64,000 bases of DNA from Catellatospora sp. TT07R-123 (GCF_018327705.1 NZ_BNEM01000002.1:3038001-3102000); one strand, 5' to 3'; positions 1 to 8,772 are shown, counted from the stretch's first letter. The notes: a model not told the origin generated them from the letters alone. Made by a program: numbers and translations.

Positions 1-317
1 TCGTCGCGCCGGTCCGGGTCGTACTCGGGCGCGTCCTTGATCTCGGCCTTGGTGCGGTCGACGAAGACCCGCTCGTCGGCGAAGTCGATGTTCTTGATGA
101 CTCCCGCCGGGAGCAGCACCTTGCTGCCGAAGATCCACGGACCGGTGTCGACCACGATGTAGCGCGAACCGACGGCGCCGGTCGCCTCATCGATCTTGCC
201 GATACCGCCGTCGACCGCCTCCACGTGGAAGCCCGTGATCGATCGGTCGCCGCCGTCGTCGACAGGCTTGTAGTCGAGCGTCTCGCGGTAGCTCCACGGA
301 TCCCACATCGGGTTCAT
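1..317 (-). CDS. PRC-barrel domain protein, C-terminus outside the window
   Basis: The reverse strand reads without a stop from an ATG at 317 to the window edge, giving 105 residues beginning MNPMWDPWSYRE. A segment with IGKIDEA, the run RYIVVDTGPWIFGSKVLLPAG and later VFVDRTKAEIKDAPEY matches actinobacterial PRC-barrel proteins, a small beta-barrel fold that binds partners rather than catalysing. The protein is probably cytosolic and stress-related in such genomes, but the sequence does not show that. A second ATG nine bases downstream (308) could also serve as start. The C-terminal part is missing only because the window begins here. Confidence 0.75.
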   Translation of the reverse strand, partial: MNPMWDPWSYRETLDYKPVDDGGDRSITGFHVEAVDGGIGKIDEATGAVGSRYIVVDTGPWIFGSKVLLPAGVIKNIDFADERVFVDRTKAEIKDAPEYDPDRRD

Positions 318-465
318 GGCCGTCATTCTGCTCGCCTCCCATGCTCGTGTTGGACTGATGTGCCGCCTTGATACCCGTTCGCGGCGATGCCTAACGTCGC
401 GCGGCCGACTTTCCGCGGCGGACAACCACGTACGGCGCGGCGACCCGCACCTGGCCCGGCGCGGC

Positions 466-530
466 AAGATCGCCGTTTTCGGTCAGGGAGTCGAGTCTGG
501 CACCGCCAAATGTCCACAATCAGCGATCTT
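466..530. repeat. Intergenic inverted-end element, family E copy 1
   Basis: A 65-base stretch starts AAGATCGCCG and ends CAGCGATCTT, so its termini are inverted repeats. The same termini, with the same spacing, occur at 44600-44663, and a partial relative lies at 26986-27050. It sits in the 286-base gap between the PRC-barrel gene and the next plus-strand gene. Role unknown. Confidence 0.5.
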
Positions 531-603
531 CAACCGGTATAACTTGCTTAGCCGGACGCTGACCGGCGCGGGATGACGAGAAGCCGCCACGGAGGGCACG
601 TCC

Positions 604-1050
604 ATGACCAAGTTGATCGACATAACCTTCGCGAGCATGCGCAACACCAGCGATCAGGACAACAACATCTCGCCGTTCGGCGTCATCCTCGGCCGGATAG
701 TCAGAGCAGTGGACGACGAGGAGGTGCACTCCCAGGAGGTCCTGTACGACAGACCGCAGGGCACCGAGGCGATGCACCCGAGCGGTGCGCATTTCATCGC
801 GCAGAACAAGAGCCTGACCTACAGCGTCACCAAGCAGCTGACGATCAATCCGGATGAGATGCTGATGTTCTATACCGACCTCCACGAGGGCGACGACGAA
901 CACGAGGGGCACTACTCCGGGTCCTACAGCTGCAAGGTCCGGCACGACGACATCGTCGGATTCATGGATGTCCCGTGCCACTACTCACATGCCGCCGGCG
1001 ACTATCCGACCAAGATGATGATCAATTACACCGTGAACCTCGCGGCGTGA
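604..1050 (+). CDS. Hypothetical protein, 148 aa
   Basis: The start is supported by a GGAGGG ribosome site 7 bases upstream of the ATG. I do not recognise the family. The product is acidic, without signal peptide or membrane segment, with several His and Cys residues (HEGHYSGSYSCKVRHDD, PCHYSHAA) in its C-terminal third that could bind a metal, but the pattern is not a known motif. It stands alone between the minus-strand PRC-barrel gene and the convergent rhamnogalacturonan lyase. Coding status is supported by the ribosome site and by codon bias that differs from the overlapping reverse frame. Confidence 0.65.
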   Translation: MTKLIDITFASMRNTSDQDNNISPFGVILGRIVRAVDDEEVHSQEVLYDRPQGTEAMHPSGAHFIAQNKSLTYSVTKQLTINPDEMLMFYTDLHEGDDEHEGHYSGSYSCKVRHDDIVGFMDVPCHYSHAAGDYPTKMMINYTVNLAA

Positions 1051-1157
1051 GGCTTACCGACTGAAGGGCCGCCGGGAACGCATCAGCCGGGCCATTGACG
1101 ACCCTTTCGGCGGAAGCGGCCCCGGCGGCCGGTGCCTCGTTCAGAACGAGGCGACGG

Positions 1158-3398
1158 TCATCGGAGGTACACGTCCGGCACGGGCGGGGTGGCCATGCCG
1201 TCGCCGATGAAGAAGCTCGGGTGCGGCGGCTGGTTGTAGGCGGTGTTCTGCCAGGCGATCGCCTCCCGGTACTGGATGTCCTGCATCAGCGTGTAGATGC
1301 GCCGGGTCGTCGGCGTCGGCGTGCTGTAGATCCGCAGCGCCGTGTCGCCGGTGACCGGCCAGATGACCTCCTCGCGCCAGTCGCCGAACAGATCGCCCGA
1401 CAGCGACGGCGTCGCCTTGGTGCTGTTGTTGGAGTGGACGTTCGCCCCGGTCAGCAGCCGGGTGTCGCCGCCGGTGCCGTACTTGTCGATGTGGGTGCCG
1501 TCGAGCAGTTCCCGCACCGGGTCGGCGTCCCACCAGGACAGGAAGTTGGTCGAGCCCGGCTTGCGACTGCTGACCACGCCGCCGGTGCGCACCGACCGCA
1601 GCCCCGAGTCGGCCGACGACCAGCTCTCGGCCCCGGCGCTGCCCGCCCAGACGTCACCGGCGACACCGCGGCCGTTGTCCCCGTTGGGGGTGGTGGTCCA
1701 CAGCACCTGCCCGGTGCGCGCGTCGGCGACCCACGACGACGGCTTGCTGCCGTCCTCGTCGACCTTGAACTCCTCCAGGCCGGGACGGGCCGGGTCGAGG
1801 TCGCCGACGTGCATGGCGTCGCCGTGCCCGTTGCCGGTGTTCCACAGCTTCGCACCGTTGTCGTCGATCGCCATCGAGCCGTAGATGATCTCGTCGCGCC
1901 CGTCGGCGTCGACGTCGGCGATGGACAGCTGGTGGTCGCCCTGGCCGGCGTACGCCGAGTTGCCCGAGGTGTTGCTGTCGAACGTCCACCGCTTGGTGAG
2001 GCTGCCGTTGCGGAAGTCCCAGGCCGCGATGACGGTACGGGTGTAGTACCCCCGCGCCATGACCAGCGACGGCCGGGCGCCGTCCAGGTACGCCGTGCCG
2101 GCCAGGAACCGGTCGACCCGGTTGCCGTAGCTGTCGCCCCAGGACGAGACCGTGCCGCGCGGCGGGTCGTAGTTGACGGTCGACATGGCCCGGCCGGTCT
2201 GCCCGTTGAACATGGTCAGGTACTCGGGGCCGGACAGGACGTAGCCGTCGGAGTTGCGGTAGTCGGCGCTCGCGCTGCCGATGACGGTGCCGCCGCCGTC
2301 GACGGTCGCGTCGGCGGTCTTCATGGCCACCTCGGCCTTGCCGTCGCCGTCGTAGTCGTACACCTGGAACTGGGTGTAGTGGGCCCCGGCCCGGATGTTG
2401 CGGCCCAGGTCGATGCGCCACAGCCGGGTTCCGTTGAGCTTGTACGCGTCGACGTAGACGTTGCTGGTGACGCCGGCCTGCGAGTTGTCCTTGGAGTTGG
2501 TCGGGTCCCACTTCAGGACGATCTCGTAGACGCCGTCGCCGTCCAGGTCGCCGACGGAGGCGTCGTTGGCGACGTACCCGCCGGGGTTCTGGATCGGCAC
2601 GTCCAGGTAGCCGTTGGTGAACTGGAGCGCACCCGCCGAGGCGGCCTGCTCGGCCCCGTTGACGACGGCCCGCACCGTGTACGCGGCCCCGGCGGCGGCG
2701 CCGCTGTCGAGGTAGTTGGTGGAGTCGGTGATCGGCGAGGAATTGACCTTGGTGCTGCCCCGGTACAGGTTGAAGCCGGTGTTGGCGGCGTCACCGGCCA
2801 GCAGCCGCCAGGACACCAGGTTGGCGCTGCCCGACCGTACGCTGATCAGGCCCCGGTCCAGCTTCTCGGCCTGGTGCCGCCCGTTGGGACCGGTCGGGGT
2901 CGACGGGGACTGGCTGGGGCTGGGCTGCGTGCTGGGGCTGGGCGCGGTGCTGCGGGAGGGCGACGCGCTCGGCGAGGTCGGCGTGGTGCCGCCCGTGCAG
3001 GTGGTGCCGTTGAGGGCGAACGACGCCGGGGCCGGGTTGCTGCTGGTCCAGCTGCCGTTGAAGCCGAAGTTGGCGGTGCCGCCGGTGCCGAGGCTGCCGT
3101 TGTAGCTGACGTTGCGCGCGGTGACGTTCACGCCGGACTGGGTGACGTCGGCGTTCCAGAACTGGCCCACCGTCTGGCCTGCCGGGTATGCCCAGGTCAG
3201 GGCCCAGCTGGTGACCGGGTCGCCGAGGTTGGTGATGGTGATGTCGGCGCCGAAGCCGCCCTGCCACTCGTTGGTGACCTTGTAGGCGACGCTGCATCCG
3301 GCGGCCGCCTGCGCGCTGACCGCGACGAGGGTGCCCGCGGCAAGCAGGGACGCGGTCGTGGCGGCGAGCAACGCGAAGCGGCGCGTTGGTGATCGCAT
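1158..3398 (-). CDS. Secreted CBM2-rhamnogalacturonan lyase (PL11 type)
   Basis: Predicted rhamnogalacturonan endolyase that cleaves the rhamnose-galacturonic acid backbone of pectin by beta-elimination outside the cell. The 746-residue product has a signal peptide at about 1-33 (ending SAQAAAG), a family 2 carbohydrate-binding module at about 34-135 (CSVAYKVTNEWQGGF to the second Cys in GTTC), a Pro/Ser/Thr linker at about 136-175, then the PL11 domain beginning AEKLDRGLISV and containing repeated calcium-type loops such as DLDGDGVYEI, DYDGDGKAEV and DVDADGRDEI. The start at 3398 is chosen because it gives the signal peptide and follows AGGAGAG; an in-frame extension upstream has no signal. 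The CBM2 on this enzyme would tether it to cellulose in plant walls. No dedicated regulator site is visible next to it. Confidence 0.93.
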   Translation of the reverse strand: MRSPTRRFALLAATTASLLAAGTLVAVSAQAAAGCSVAYKVTNEWQGGFGADITITNLGDPVTSWALTWAYPAGQTVGQFWNADVTQSGVNVTARNVSYNGSLGTGGTANFGFNGSWTSSNPAPASFALNGTTCTGGTTPTSPSASPSRSTAPSPSTQPSPSQSPSTPTGPNGRHQAEKLDRGLISVRSGSANLVSWRLLAGDAANTGFNLYRGSTKVNSSPITDSTNYLDSGAAAGAAYTVRAVVNGAEQAASAGALQFTNGYLDVPIQNPGGYVANDASVGDLDGDGVYEIVLKWDPTNSKDNSQAGVTSNVYVDAYKLNGTRLWRIDLGRNIRAGAHYTQFQVYDYDGDGKAEVAMKTADATVDGGGTVIGSASADYRNSDGYVLSGPEYLTMFNGQTGRAMSTVNYDPPRGTVSSWGDSYGNRVDRFLAGTAYLDGARPSLVMARGYYTRTVIAAWDFRNGSLTKRWTFDSNTSGNSAYAGQGDHQLSIADVDADGRDEIIYGSMAIDDNGAKLWNTGNGHGDAMHVGDLDPARPGLEEFKVDEDGSKPSSWVADARTGQVLWTTTPNGDNGRGVAGDVWAGSAGAESWSSADSGLRSVRTGGVVSSRKPGSTNFLSWWDADPVRELLDGTHIDKYGTGGDTRLLTGANVHSNNSTKATPSLSGDLFGDWREEVIWPVTGDTALRIYSTPTPTTRRIYTLMQDIQYREAIAWQNTAYNQPPHPSFFIGDGMATPPVPDVYLR

Positions 3399-3646
3399 GA
3401 TCTCTCCTGGGGGAACGGACTCACCGGGCGCTACCGCCCAGCGGTCAAGATGCGCACTGCCGTTCGCCGCTCCAGGGCCGCGGACCGCACTCAGATCCCG
3501 CCACCAGACACGCCAAGCCGATTCCCGCCGCCGAACGTCCTGCCCAGACGCCCCCGGCGCCGCCGCTTGCGCACGGTGCCTCAGTTCTCCCGCGCCGACC
3601 CTAACCCGCCCCCATCTCCCCCACAACCACTCACCCCCACCTATAT

Positions 3647-3711
3647 CCCGTCGATCATGAACTTATGGCACGGTTCGACGGTGTGTCGAAGGCACGGCTT
3701 CCTGATCAACT
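3647..3711. repeat. Intergenic repeat family A, copy 1
   Basis: Contains GATCATGAACTTATGG followed by GTTCGACGGTGTGTCG. The right end (CTGATCAA at about 3701-3710) inversely resembles the left end, so the unit is a weak inverted repeat. It lies in the 307-base gap upstream of the lyase and touches the 3' end of the GNAT gene. Closely similar copies are at 4293-4340 (opposite orientation) and 26834-26876. The remainder of the gap (3399-3646) shows only the lyase leader and C-rich sequence. Confidence 0.75.
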
Positions 3712-4251
3712 AGACGGCGTGGGGCTGGACGGCGCGGGGCTGGACGGCGCGGCTGCGGCGCGGAGGTCGAGGCGCCAGTCGTTGCTGCGCATCAGGCGGC
3801 CCTTGGGGAACTCGAAGTCGGTCTCGCCGACCAGCTCGAAGCCGACGCGGCGGCAGATCGCGTTGGAGGCCGGGTTGTCGACGCTGGGAAAGGCGTGCAG
3901 CCAGCGGAATCGTCCGTCGGCCCGGGTGATCGCCACGATCTCCTCGGCGGCGGCCACGGCAAGGCCACGTCCCTGGAAGTCGGGCAGGATGTGCCAGCCG
4001 GACTCGTACACGGTCTCGTCCTGCCAGTCGCGCACCCACCAGCCGATGGTCCCGACCGGCTCGCCGCCGGGCAGCGCGATCCGGTACATCTGCCCGTTCG
4101 GCAGCGCCAGATACCGCTGGTGGCGGGCCAGCACCTGCTCGTCGGTCTCGGGACCGCCCAGATGCCGCTTCATCTCGGGCGTGTTCACCCGTCGCAGCAG
4201 CTCCAGATCCCGCTCCGCCCACACCACCAGCTCAACCAACCGCTCATCCAT
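3706..4251 (-). CDS. GNAT family N-acetyltransferase
   Basis: A 181-residue acetyl-CoA-dependent N-acyltransferase of the RimJ/RimL-like type. The acetyl-CoA loop is visible as LPDFQGRGLAVAAAEEI (about 92-108) and the downstream VDNPASNAICRRVGFELVGE is the typical end of the fold. The ATG at 4251 follows a GGTGGGGGG ribosome site; an upstream in-frame ATG would place the start inside a repeat element and gives no extra domain. The last 18 residues are a low-complexity Ala/Pro/Ser tail. The gene is monocistronic and bracketed by inverted copies of repeat A. Substrate unknown. Confidence 0.88.
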   Translation of the reverse strand: MDERLVELVVWAERDLELLRRVNTPEMKRHLGGPETDEQVLARHQRYLALPNGQMYRIALPGGEPVGTIGWWVRDWQDETVYESGWHILPDFQGRGLAVAAAEEIVAITRADGRFRWLHAFPSVDNPASNAICRRVGFELVGETDFEFPKGRLMRSNDWRLDLRAAAAPSSPAPSSPTPSS

Positions 4252-4292
4252 CCCCCCACCCTGCCCGGCGCCGATGTCGATCACGGCGCCAG

Positions 4293-4340
4293 GGTGGGGA
4301 CACACCGTCGAACACGTCCACAAGTTCATGATCGACGGGA
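4293..4340. repeat. Intergenic repeat family A, copy 2 (inverted)
   Basis: Read on the minus strand it gives CCCGTCGATCATGAACTTGTGG and GTTCGACGGTGTGTCC, matching copy 1 at nearly every base. It lies between the GNAT start and the next gene, so GNAT is flanked by two copies in inverted orientation. Confidence 0.75.
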
Positions 4341-4416
4341 GGAAGGTGGCCGGCGTGCGCCGCGACTCGGGGAGTCTGCGACGCACGCCGGGGGTTGGGG
4401 GGTTATGGGGACGAGG

Positions 4417-7062
4417 TCAGCCGGAGAAGTCGTTCAGGTAGACCGTGGGGGTTGCGGTGTTGGCGGGGCCGCCGGTGTTGTTGATGACGTGGGCGATGGT
4501 GCCCTGGCCGCCCAGGGAGACGATGACCAGGTTGTGGAACTTCACGCCGGGCTTGACCGGGACCTCGAAGCCGCGCTCGCCGACGATGGACAGGTCCTGG
4601 GTGAAGACGCAGTACGAACCCACGCCCCACGCCTCGTGCGTGGTCACCGAGTCGGCGACCTTGTACGCGGCGTAGCCCCGGGTGGTGCCGTTCATCCAGG
4701 CGGCCTGGTTCGGGGCCTCGTACGGCAGCTCGTTCTGGAAGAAGTACGTGCGGCCGCCGTTGCCGTTCCAGATGACCTCGTACTTCTGGTAGTGCTCGAC
4801 GAACAGGCCGTACATGGTGACGTCGTTGCCGTTGACGATCAGGCCGGTGTCGGCGGTGTTGACCGTCCAGCCCACGCCGGTCCCGTGGTCGGCGCGCCAC
4901 AGCCACATGTGGTCGCCGATCACGTTGTTGCTGTTGATGACCAGGCTGGTGGTGGCCTTGCCGGCGCCCGCGCCGCCGATGCGGAAGTACACGTCGTGCA
5001 GCGAGCTCGGGTTGGCGGCGTGGTTGGCGGTCGACCCGGCCGCGCCCATCTCCATCAGCGTCGCCGAGTTGGCGGTGCCGGCGTCGATGAGCAGGCCCGC
5101 GACCTGGACGCCGTCGACGTCGGCGACCTTGATCGCGGTGATGCCGTTGTCCGGGATCAGGGTGGCCAGGCCCAGGCCCAGCACGACCGTGTCGGCCCGG
5201 TTGACCTGCAGGGTCTGGTTCAGGTGGTACACGCCGGGGGTGAACAGCAGGTTCTTGCCCGCCGCCAGCGCGTTGTTGATGGTGGCCGCGGTGGCGCCGG
5301 GGCGCACCACGTAGAAGTCGGCCAGCGAGATCGAGGTGCCGACCGGGGTCTTGTTGTACCAGCTGGTGCCCTGCGAGTTGAGGCGCACACCCGGCTTGAA
5401 CACGCGGTACGTGCCGGTGCCGTCGATGTACAGGAACGGCTTCTCCCGCACGACCGGGGAGTTGGTGACGACGGTGTGCGACGGGTTCGGGAAGTGCGGC
5501 GCGGGGGCGCCGGTGACGCCGGTGAACACCATGTTCCACACCGAGCCGGTCCAGCTGCCGAACTCGCTGTTGCGCGAGAACCACTGCTGCTGCGAGCCCG
5601 ACGAGACCAGCCCGTCGACCTTGCTGTCGGCCATCAGGCCGCCGGAGGCCCAGCCGTCGCCGCCGTTCCAGAGCTGGATCTGGTTGCCGGCGCCCTTGAG
5701 GTGCATCCGCCGGTACGCCGCGGCCTGCGCGACCGCCCAGCGCTCGACCGTGGTGCCCGCGGGCAGCGTCACCGACAGGTTCTCGGCGGTACGCCAGAAG
5801 TTCTGGGTGGCGTTGCCGCCCATCCACAGCGCCTCGACCCGCACGTGGCCGTTGAGGTTCACGTCGTCGGGCGAGAGGCCCAGGCCCGCGACCTGCGTGT
5901 AGAAGCCCAGGTTGACGTCGGCGGTGTAGGTGCCCGGCTTGAACAGCACCGCGTACCGGCTGGCGCCGAACTGGTTGGTCTCCTGCTCGGTGAAGATCTG
6001 GTTGAGCCGGTTCTGGATGGTCGCCGTCGGGGTCGACGGGTCGTAGACGATGGTGTTCGGCCCGAGGTTGGGGTTCATCGGGTCGGTCGGCTCGACCGGG
6101 TCGGTGACGACGCCGCCGCCCGCGTACACCTTGAACTCCCACAGCGAGTAGCCGTAGCCGGTGTTGCGCTGGGTGCCGTACATGCGCACGTAGCGGCCGG
6201 AGCCGGAGACGGCCAGGGTCTGGGTGCCGCCGGTGCCGGTCGTGGTCGAGTAGACGTTCGTCCAGTTCGCGGCGTCATCGGACACCTGGAGCTGGAACGC
6301 CTTGCCCGACGCGGTCTCCCACTCCAGCTGCACCTGGCACAGGGACTTGGTGCTGCCCAGGTCGACCTGGATCCACTGCGGGTCGGTGAACAGGCTGCCC
6401 CAGCGGGTGCTGGAGCTGCCGTCGAACGCGGCGGCCGGGGTGCCGGACTCGGTCGAGGAGGCCGCGGCGGGCTTGCCCTGCGAGGCGAGCGCGCAGGTCC
6501 CGGGCGAGGTGCTGGGGCTCGGGCTGGGGCTCGGCGGGGTGCCGCCGATGACGCCGTAGACGCCGAACTCGTAGAGCGAGTAGCCGTAGCCGCTGTTGCG
6601 CTGGGTGCCGTACATGCGGATGTAGCGGCCGGAGCCGGAGACGGCCAGGGTCTGGGTGCCGCCGGTGCCGTTGACGGTGCTGTAGACGTCGGTCCAGGCG
6701 GTGCCGTTGGCGGAGACCTGGAGCTGGAAGGCCTTGGCGTACGCGCCTTCCCACTGGAGCACGACCTGGCTGATCGCCGCGGTGGCGCCGAGGTCGATCT
6801 GGATCCACTGGGGGTCGCTCCAGGCGCTGCCCCAGCGGGTGCCCGCGTTGCCGTCGACGGCGTTGCTCGCGGGCAGGTCGGCGCCCTGCACCGACGAGGC
6901 GGTGGCGGTCTTGCCGACGGAGATCAGGGGGTCGGCGGCGTGGGCCGCGGGCACGGCGAACGCGTAGGTGCCGACGAGGGCCAGCACGGCGGCTGACGTC
7001 GCGAGGAGGAGTTTGCGGCGCCGGGGCGGCGCCGCGAGGCCGGGGAGCGGCTCGGGACTCAT
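4417..7062 (-). CDS. Secreted twin-discoidin (CBM32) right-handed beta-helix protein
   Basis: An 881-residue exported protein with signal peptide at about 1-42 (basic RRRK, hydrophobic core, AHA-A), a first F5/8 type C/CBM32 module at about 47-170, a Pro/Ser linker, a second CBM32 at about 187-320, and a C-terminal beta-helix region of about 550 residues. Repeated turns such as NNALAAGKNLLFTPGVYHLNQT and VLGLGLATLIPDNG are typical of pectate-lyase-like or GH55-like beta-helices. Relatives are often labelled adenylyl cyclase in databases; nothing here resembles a cyclase. A glycan-active role (beta-1,3-glucanase GH55-like or lyase) is an inference. The start has a GGAAGG ribosome site. Two LacI-type palindromes lie 58 and 230 bases upstream of the start, suggesting sugar-responsive control. 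Confidence 0.85.
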   Translation of the reverse strand: MSPEPLPGLAAPPRRRKLLLATSAAVLALVGTYAFAVPAAHAADPLISVGKTATASSVQGADLPASNAVDGNAGTRWGSAWSDPQWIQIDLGATAAISQVVLQWEGAYAKAFQLQVSANGTAWTDVYSTVNGTGGTQTLAVSGSGRYIRMYGTQRNSGYGYSLYEFGVYGVIGGTPPSPSPSPSTSPGTCALASQGKPAAASSTESGTPAAAFDGSSSTRWGSLFTDPQWIQVDLGSTKSLCQVQLEWETASGKAFQLQVSDDAANWTNVYSTTTGTGGTQTLAVSGSGRYVRMYGTQRNTGYGYSLWEFKVYAGGGVVTDPVEPTDPMNPNLGPNTIVYDPSTPTATIQNRLNQIFTEQETNQFGASRYAVLFKPGTYTADVNLGFYTQVAGLGLSPDDVNLNGHVRVEALWMGGNATQNFWRTAENLSVTLPAGTTVERWAVAQAAAYRRMHLKGAGNQIQLWNGGDGWASGGLMADSKVDGLVSSGSQQQWFSRNSEFGSWTGSVWNMVFTGVTGAPAPHFPNPSHTVVTNSPVVREKPFLYIDGTGTYRVFKPGVRLNSQGTSWYNKTPVGTSISLADFYVVRPGATAATINNALAAGKNLLFTPGVYHLNQTLQVNRADTVVLGLGLATLIPDNGITAIKVADVDGVQVAGLLIDAGTANSATLMEMGAAGSTANHAANPSSLHDVYFRIGGAGAGKATTSLVINSNNVIGDHMWLWRADHGTGVGWTVNTADTGLIVNGNDVTMYGLFVEHYQKYEVIWNGNGGRTYFFQNELPYEAPNQAAWMNGTTRGYAAYKVADSVTTHEAWGVGSYCVFTQDLSIVGERGFEVPVKPGVKFHNLVIVSLGGQGTIAHVINNTGGPANTATPTVYLNDFSG

Positions 7063-7119
7063 GTTCTGCCTTCCGAACGGGGGTACGGGGCGATGCGGGA
7101 ACAGTGCCTTCGCGGGACT

Positions 7120-7133
7120 GGAGAGCGCTCTCC
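7120..7133. promoter_or_regulatory. LacI-family operator-like palindrome 1
   Basis: GGAGAGCGCTCTCC is a perfect 14-base palindrome with the central GCGC typical of LacI-family sites in actinobacteria. It lies 58 bases upstream of the beta-helix protein start, in the divergent intergenic region. Confidence 0.75.
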
Positions 7134-7291
7134 AAAGTGTCCCCGAGTATTACGCTCCCGTTGCAGCGACGTCAATATCTGCTGCCGTCTTGTTCTCTCT
7201 GATCCCTTTTGTACCCACGGCAGAGCACGCCCGAAGTCGCCTACGGAAATCGCTCTCCCCGGAATGGCGCGGCTACAGACGCCAATGCCAA

Positions 7292-7305
7292 GGAGAGCGC
7301 TCTCC
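7292..7305. promoter_or_regulatory. LacI-family operator-like palindrome 2
   Basis: An exact second copy of GGAGAGCGCTCTCC, 172 bases from the first and 36 bases before the ATG of the divergent gene. Two identical sites suggest cooperative or looped repression. No lacI gene is present in the window. Confidence 0.75.
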
Positions 7306-7340
7306 ATCGGTGGCTTGCCGGCGCGCCCTACCCTGGCCGC

Positions 7341-7874
7341 ATGAGCCTGGACGCACCGTTCACGGGACAGCTGTACCTGCCCGACAAGGCGCTCACCACC
7401 GGCACCTCGCCGGTCCTCGACGCCCACGGGCACGCGATCGCGCACGTGCAGTGGCACTTCTGGACGGTGCGCAGCCGGTTCGAGATCCTGGACTCGCGCG
7501 GCACCGTGCTCGCCGAGGGCGGCACCCAGGGCTGGACCGGACGCCAGCTCACGGTGCGCACCCCGGCCGGGCGCACCGTCGTCGACATCAGGTTCGGCCT
7601 GTGGCGGCCCATCAACGGGGCCACCATCACGCTCGGCAGCGGCCGCTCCCTCGGCGTACGGCAGACGAGCATCTGGTCGGACCGCAACTTCGAGTTCTCG
7701 GCCGGCGGCCGGGTCGTCGGGCGGATCACGCCGACGACGGGCGTGCTGAGCTTCCGGCCGGACTCGTACTCGTTCGTGCTGAACAGTTCCGCGATGACGG
7801 CCCTGGAGGCGATCAGCCTGGCCCAGGCCCTGCGCGCGGCCGTACGCGCCATGCGCCAGCAGCACTCCGGCTGA
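7341..7874 (+). CDS. LURP-one/tubby-like family protein
   Basis: A 177-residue protein with the LURP-one-related (tubby-like, scramblase-related) beta-barrel pattern: an N-terminal FTGQLYLPDKAL strand, alternating strands through FEILDSRGTVLAEG, and a C-terminal amphipathic helix (about 150-172). Such proteins are thought to bind membrane lipids; biochemical role in bacteria is not established. The ATG at 7341 is chosen because upstream in-frame sequence contains the operator palindrome. It is divergent from the beta-helix gene and shares its control region, so the LacI-type sites might affect both. Confidence 0.75.
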   Translation: MSLDAPFTGQLYLPDKALTTGTSPVLDAHGHAIAHVQWHFWTVRSRFEILDSRGTVLAEGGTQGWTGRQLTVRTPAGRTVVDIRFGLWRPINGATITLGSGRSLGVRQTSIWSDRNFEFSAGGRVVGRITPTTGVLSFRPDSYSFVLNSSAMTALEAISLAQALRAAVRAMRQQHSG

Positions 7875-7875
7875 C

Positions 7876-7911
7876 CCACCCCGGGCGGTCCGGCCTGGCC
7901 GCCCGGGGTGG
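7876..7911. terminator. Bidirectional terminator-like hairpin
   Basis: Perfect 13-base arms (CCACCCCGGGCGG) with a 10-base loop, between two convergent genes and starting just after the plus-strand stop. No T-run, as is common in high-GC actinobacteria. Confidence 0.6.
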
Positions 7912-7922
7912 ACCGGGGCGGG

Positions 7923-8675
7923 TCAGACGCTGAGGGTGAAGCGGTCCAGGTCGGGTTCGCCCAGGCCGTCGGTCACGCCGGTCTCGCGGGCCCACTGCGC
8001 CGCCTCGCTGACGCGCACCGTCACCTCGCCGGTCAGCCGCTTCTTGATGTGGGTCTGCGGCTCGCCGTTGCCCCGCTCGGCCTCGGTCTGCTCGGTCAGC
8101 GAACGTCCCCACAGGGTCGCCGCGGCGGCGACCACGGCGACGACCGGCACCCCGAGCTTGCGGGCCAGCTTCTCCTCCGCCGCAGTGGCACCGGCCTCGG
8201 CCACGGCCAGCAGCCGCGAGTCGACCCAGCCGAAGCCGGAGGTGATGATGTCGCGCTGGCGGCGGCGGGCCTTCTCCACCGGGCTCTCCTGCACGACGGC
8301 CTCGGCCGGCATGCTGGTCGCACCGAACGCCCGCCGCATGGGGGCGCCGCTGGCCGAGTCGCGCAGCTTGGCCGCGTCGACCGCGACCTGCTCCTTCGCC
8401 GGGCCGAGGAGCGCCTGCGCCTCGTCGCCGACGAGCAGGTCGGCGATGGCGACGCGGTGCTTGCAGGCCGTGCCGAGGACCACCGGCAGCACGAGCAGTT
8501 GCTCGGCCGACAGCGGCTTGGTGCCGCGCTCGACCGACGCCAGCCAGGAGACGGTCCACTCGAAGCCGAGACCGCGGGCAGCCGCCGCGATCTCCTCATG
8601 GCCGATGCCCGCGTCCAGCCGAAGCCAGCGCATGTTCCGGCCAATCAATTCACGTACAGATATCGATTCCGCCAT
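7923..8675 (-). CDS. XRE-type helix-turn-helix protein
   Basis: A 250-residue protein with an N-terminal HTH of the XRE/Cro type at about 5-65: GRNMRWLRLDAGIGHEEIAAAARGLG followed by the recognition segment WTVSWLASVERGTKPLSAEQLLVLPVVLG. The remaining 180 residues are helical with a short hydrophobic stretch (VPVVAVVAAAATLWG, about 178-192) and no recognised ligand domain. I chose the ATG at 8675 since GGAAAAA lies just upstream; an ATG at 8687 is possible. Convergent with the LURP-one gene. Probably an autonomous cytosolic DNA-binding regulator, target unknown. Confidence 0.75.
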   Translation of the reverse strand: MAESISVRELIGRNMRWLRLDAGIGHEEIAAAARGLGFEWTVSWLASVERGTKPLSAEQLLVLPVVLGTACKHRVAIADLLVGDEAQALLGPAKEQVAVDAAKLRDSASGAPMRRAFGATSMPAEAVVQESPVEKARRRQRDIITSGFGWVDSRLLAVAEAGATAAEEKLARKLGVPVVAVVAAAATLWGRSLTEQTEAERGNGEPQTHIKKRLTGEVTVRVSEAAQWARETGVTDGLGEPDLDRFTLSV

Positions 8676-8772
8676 GTTTTTTTCCATACCCACGGCGCCA
8701 GACGTTAGGTAACGCGTGAGTAACCGGCAATGGAATGCCGTCAACGCCACACCGCACTGTCGTCGATCAGAC

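Noticed and set aside
1095-3392. A 765-residue plus-strand frame over the rhamnogalacturonan lyase
   Set aside because: Low-complexity Val/Gly/Arg composition and complete overlap with a well-supported secreted enzyme.
3706-4340. Transposon or IS element around GNAT
   Set aside because: No transposase and no target-site duplication visible; only the flanking repeat A copies, reported separately.
3895-6996. A 1000-residue plus-strand open frame rich in Val, Gly and Arg
   Set aside because: It lies antisense to the discoidin beta-helix gene, has no domain, signal or ribosome site, and its composition is that expected of the complement of high-GC codons.
4417-7062. Adenylyl cyclase
   Set aside because: Relatives carry this database label, but no cyclase residues or catalytic loop are present; discoidin and beta-helix patterns explain the sequence.
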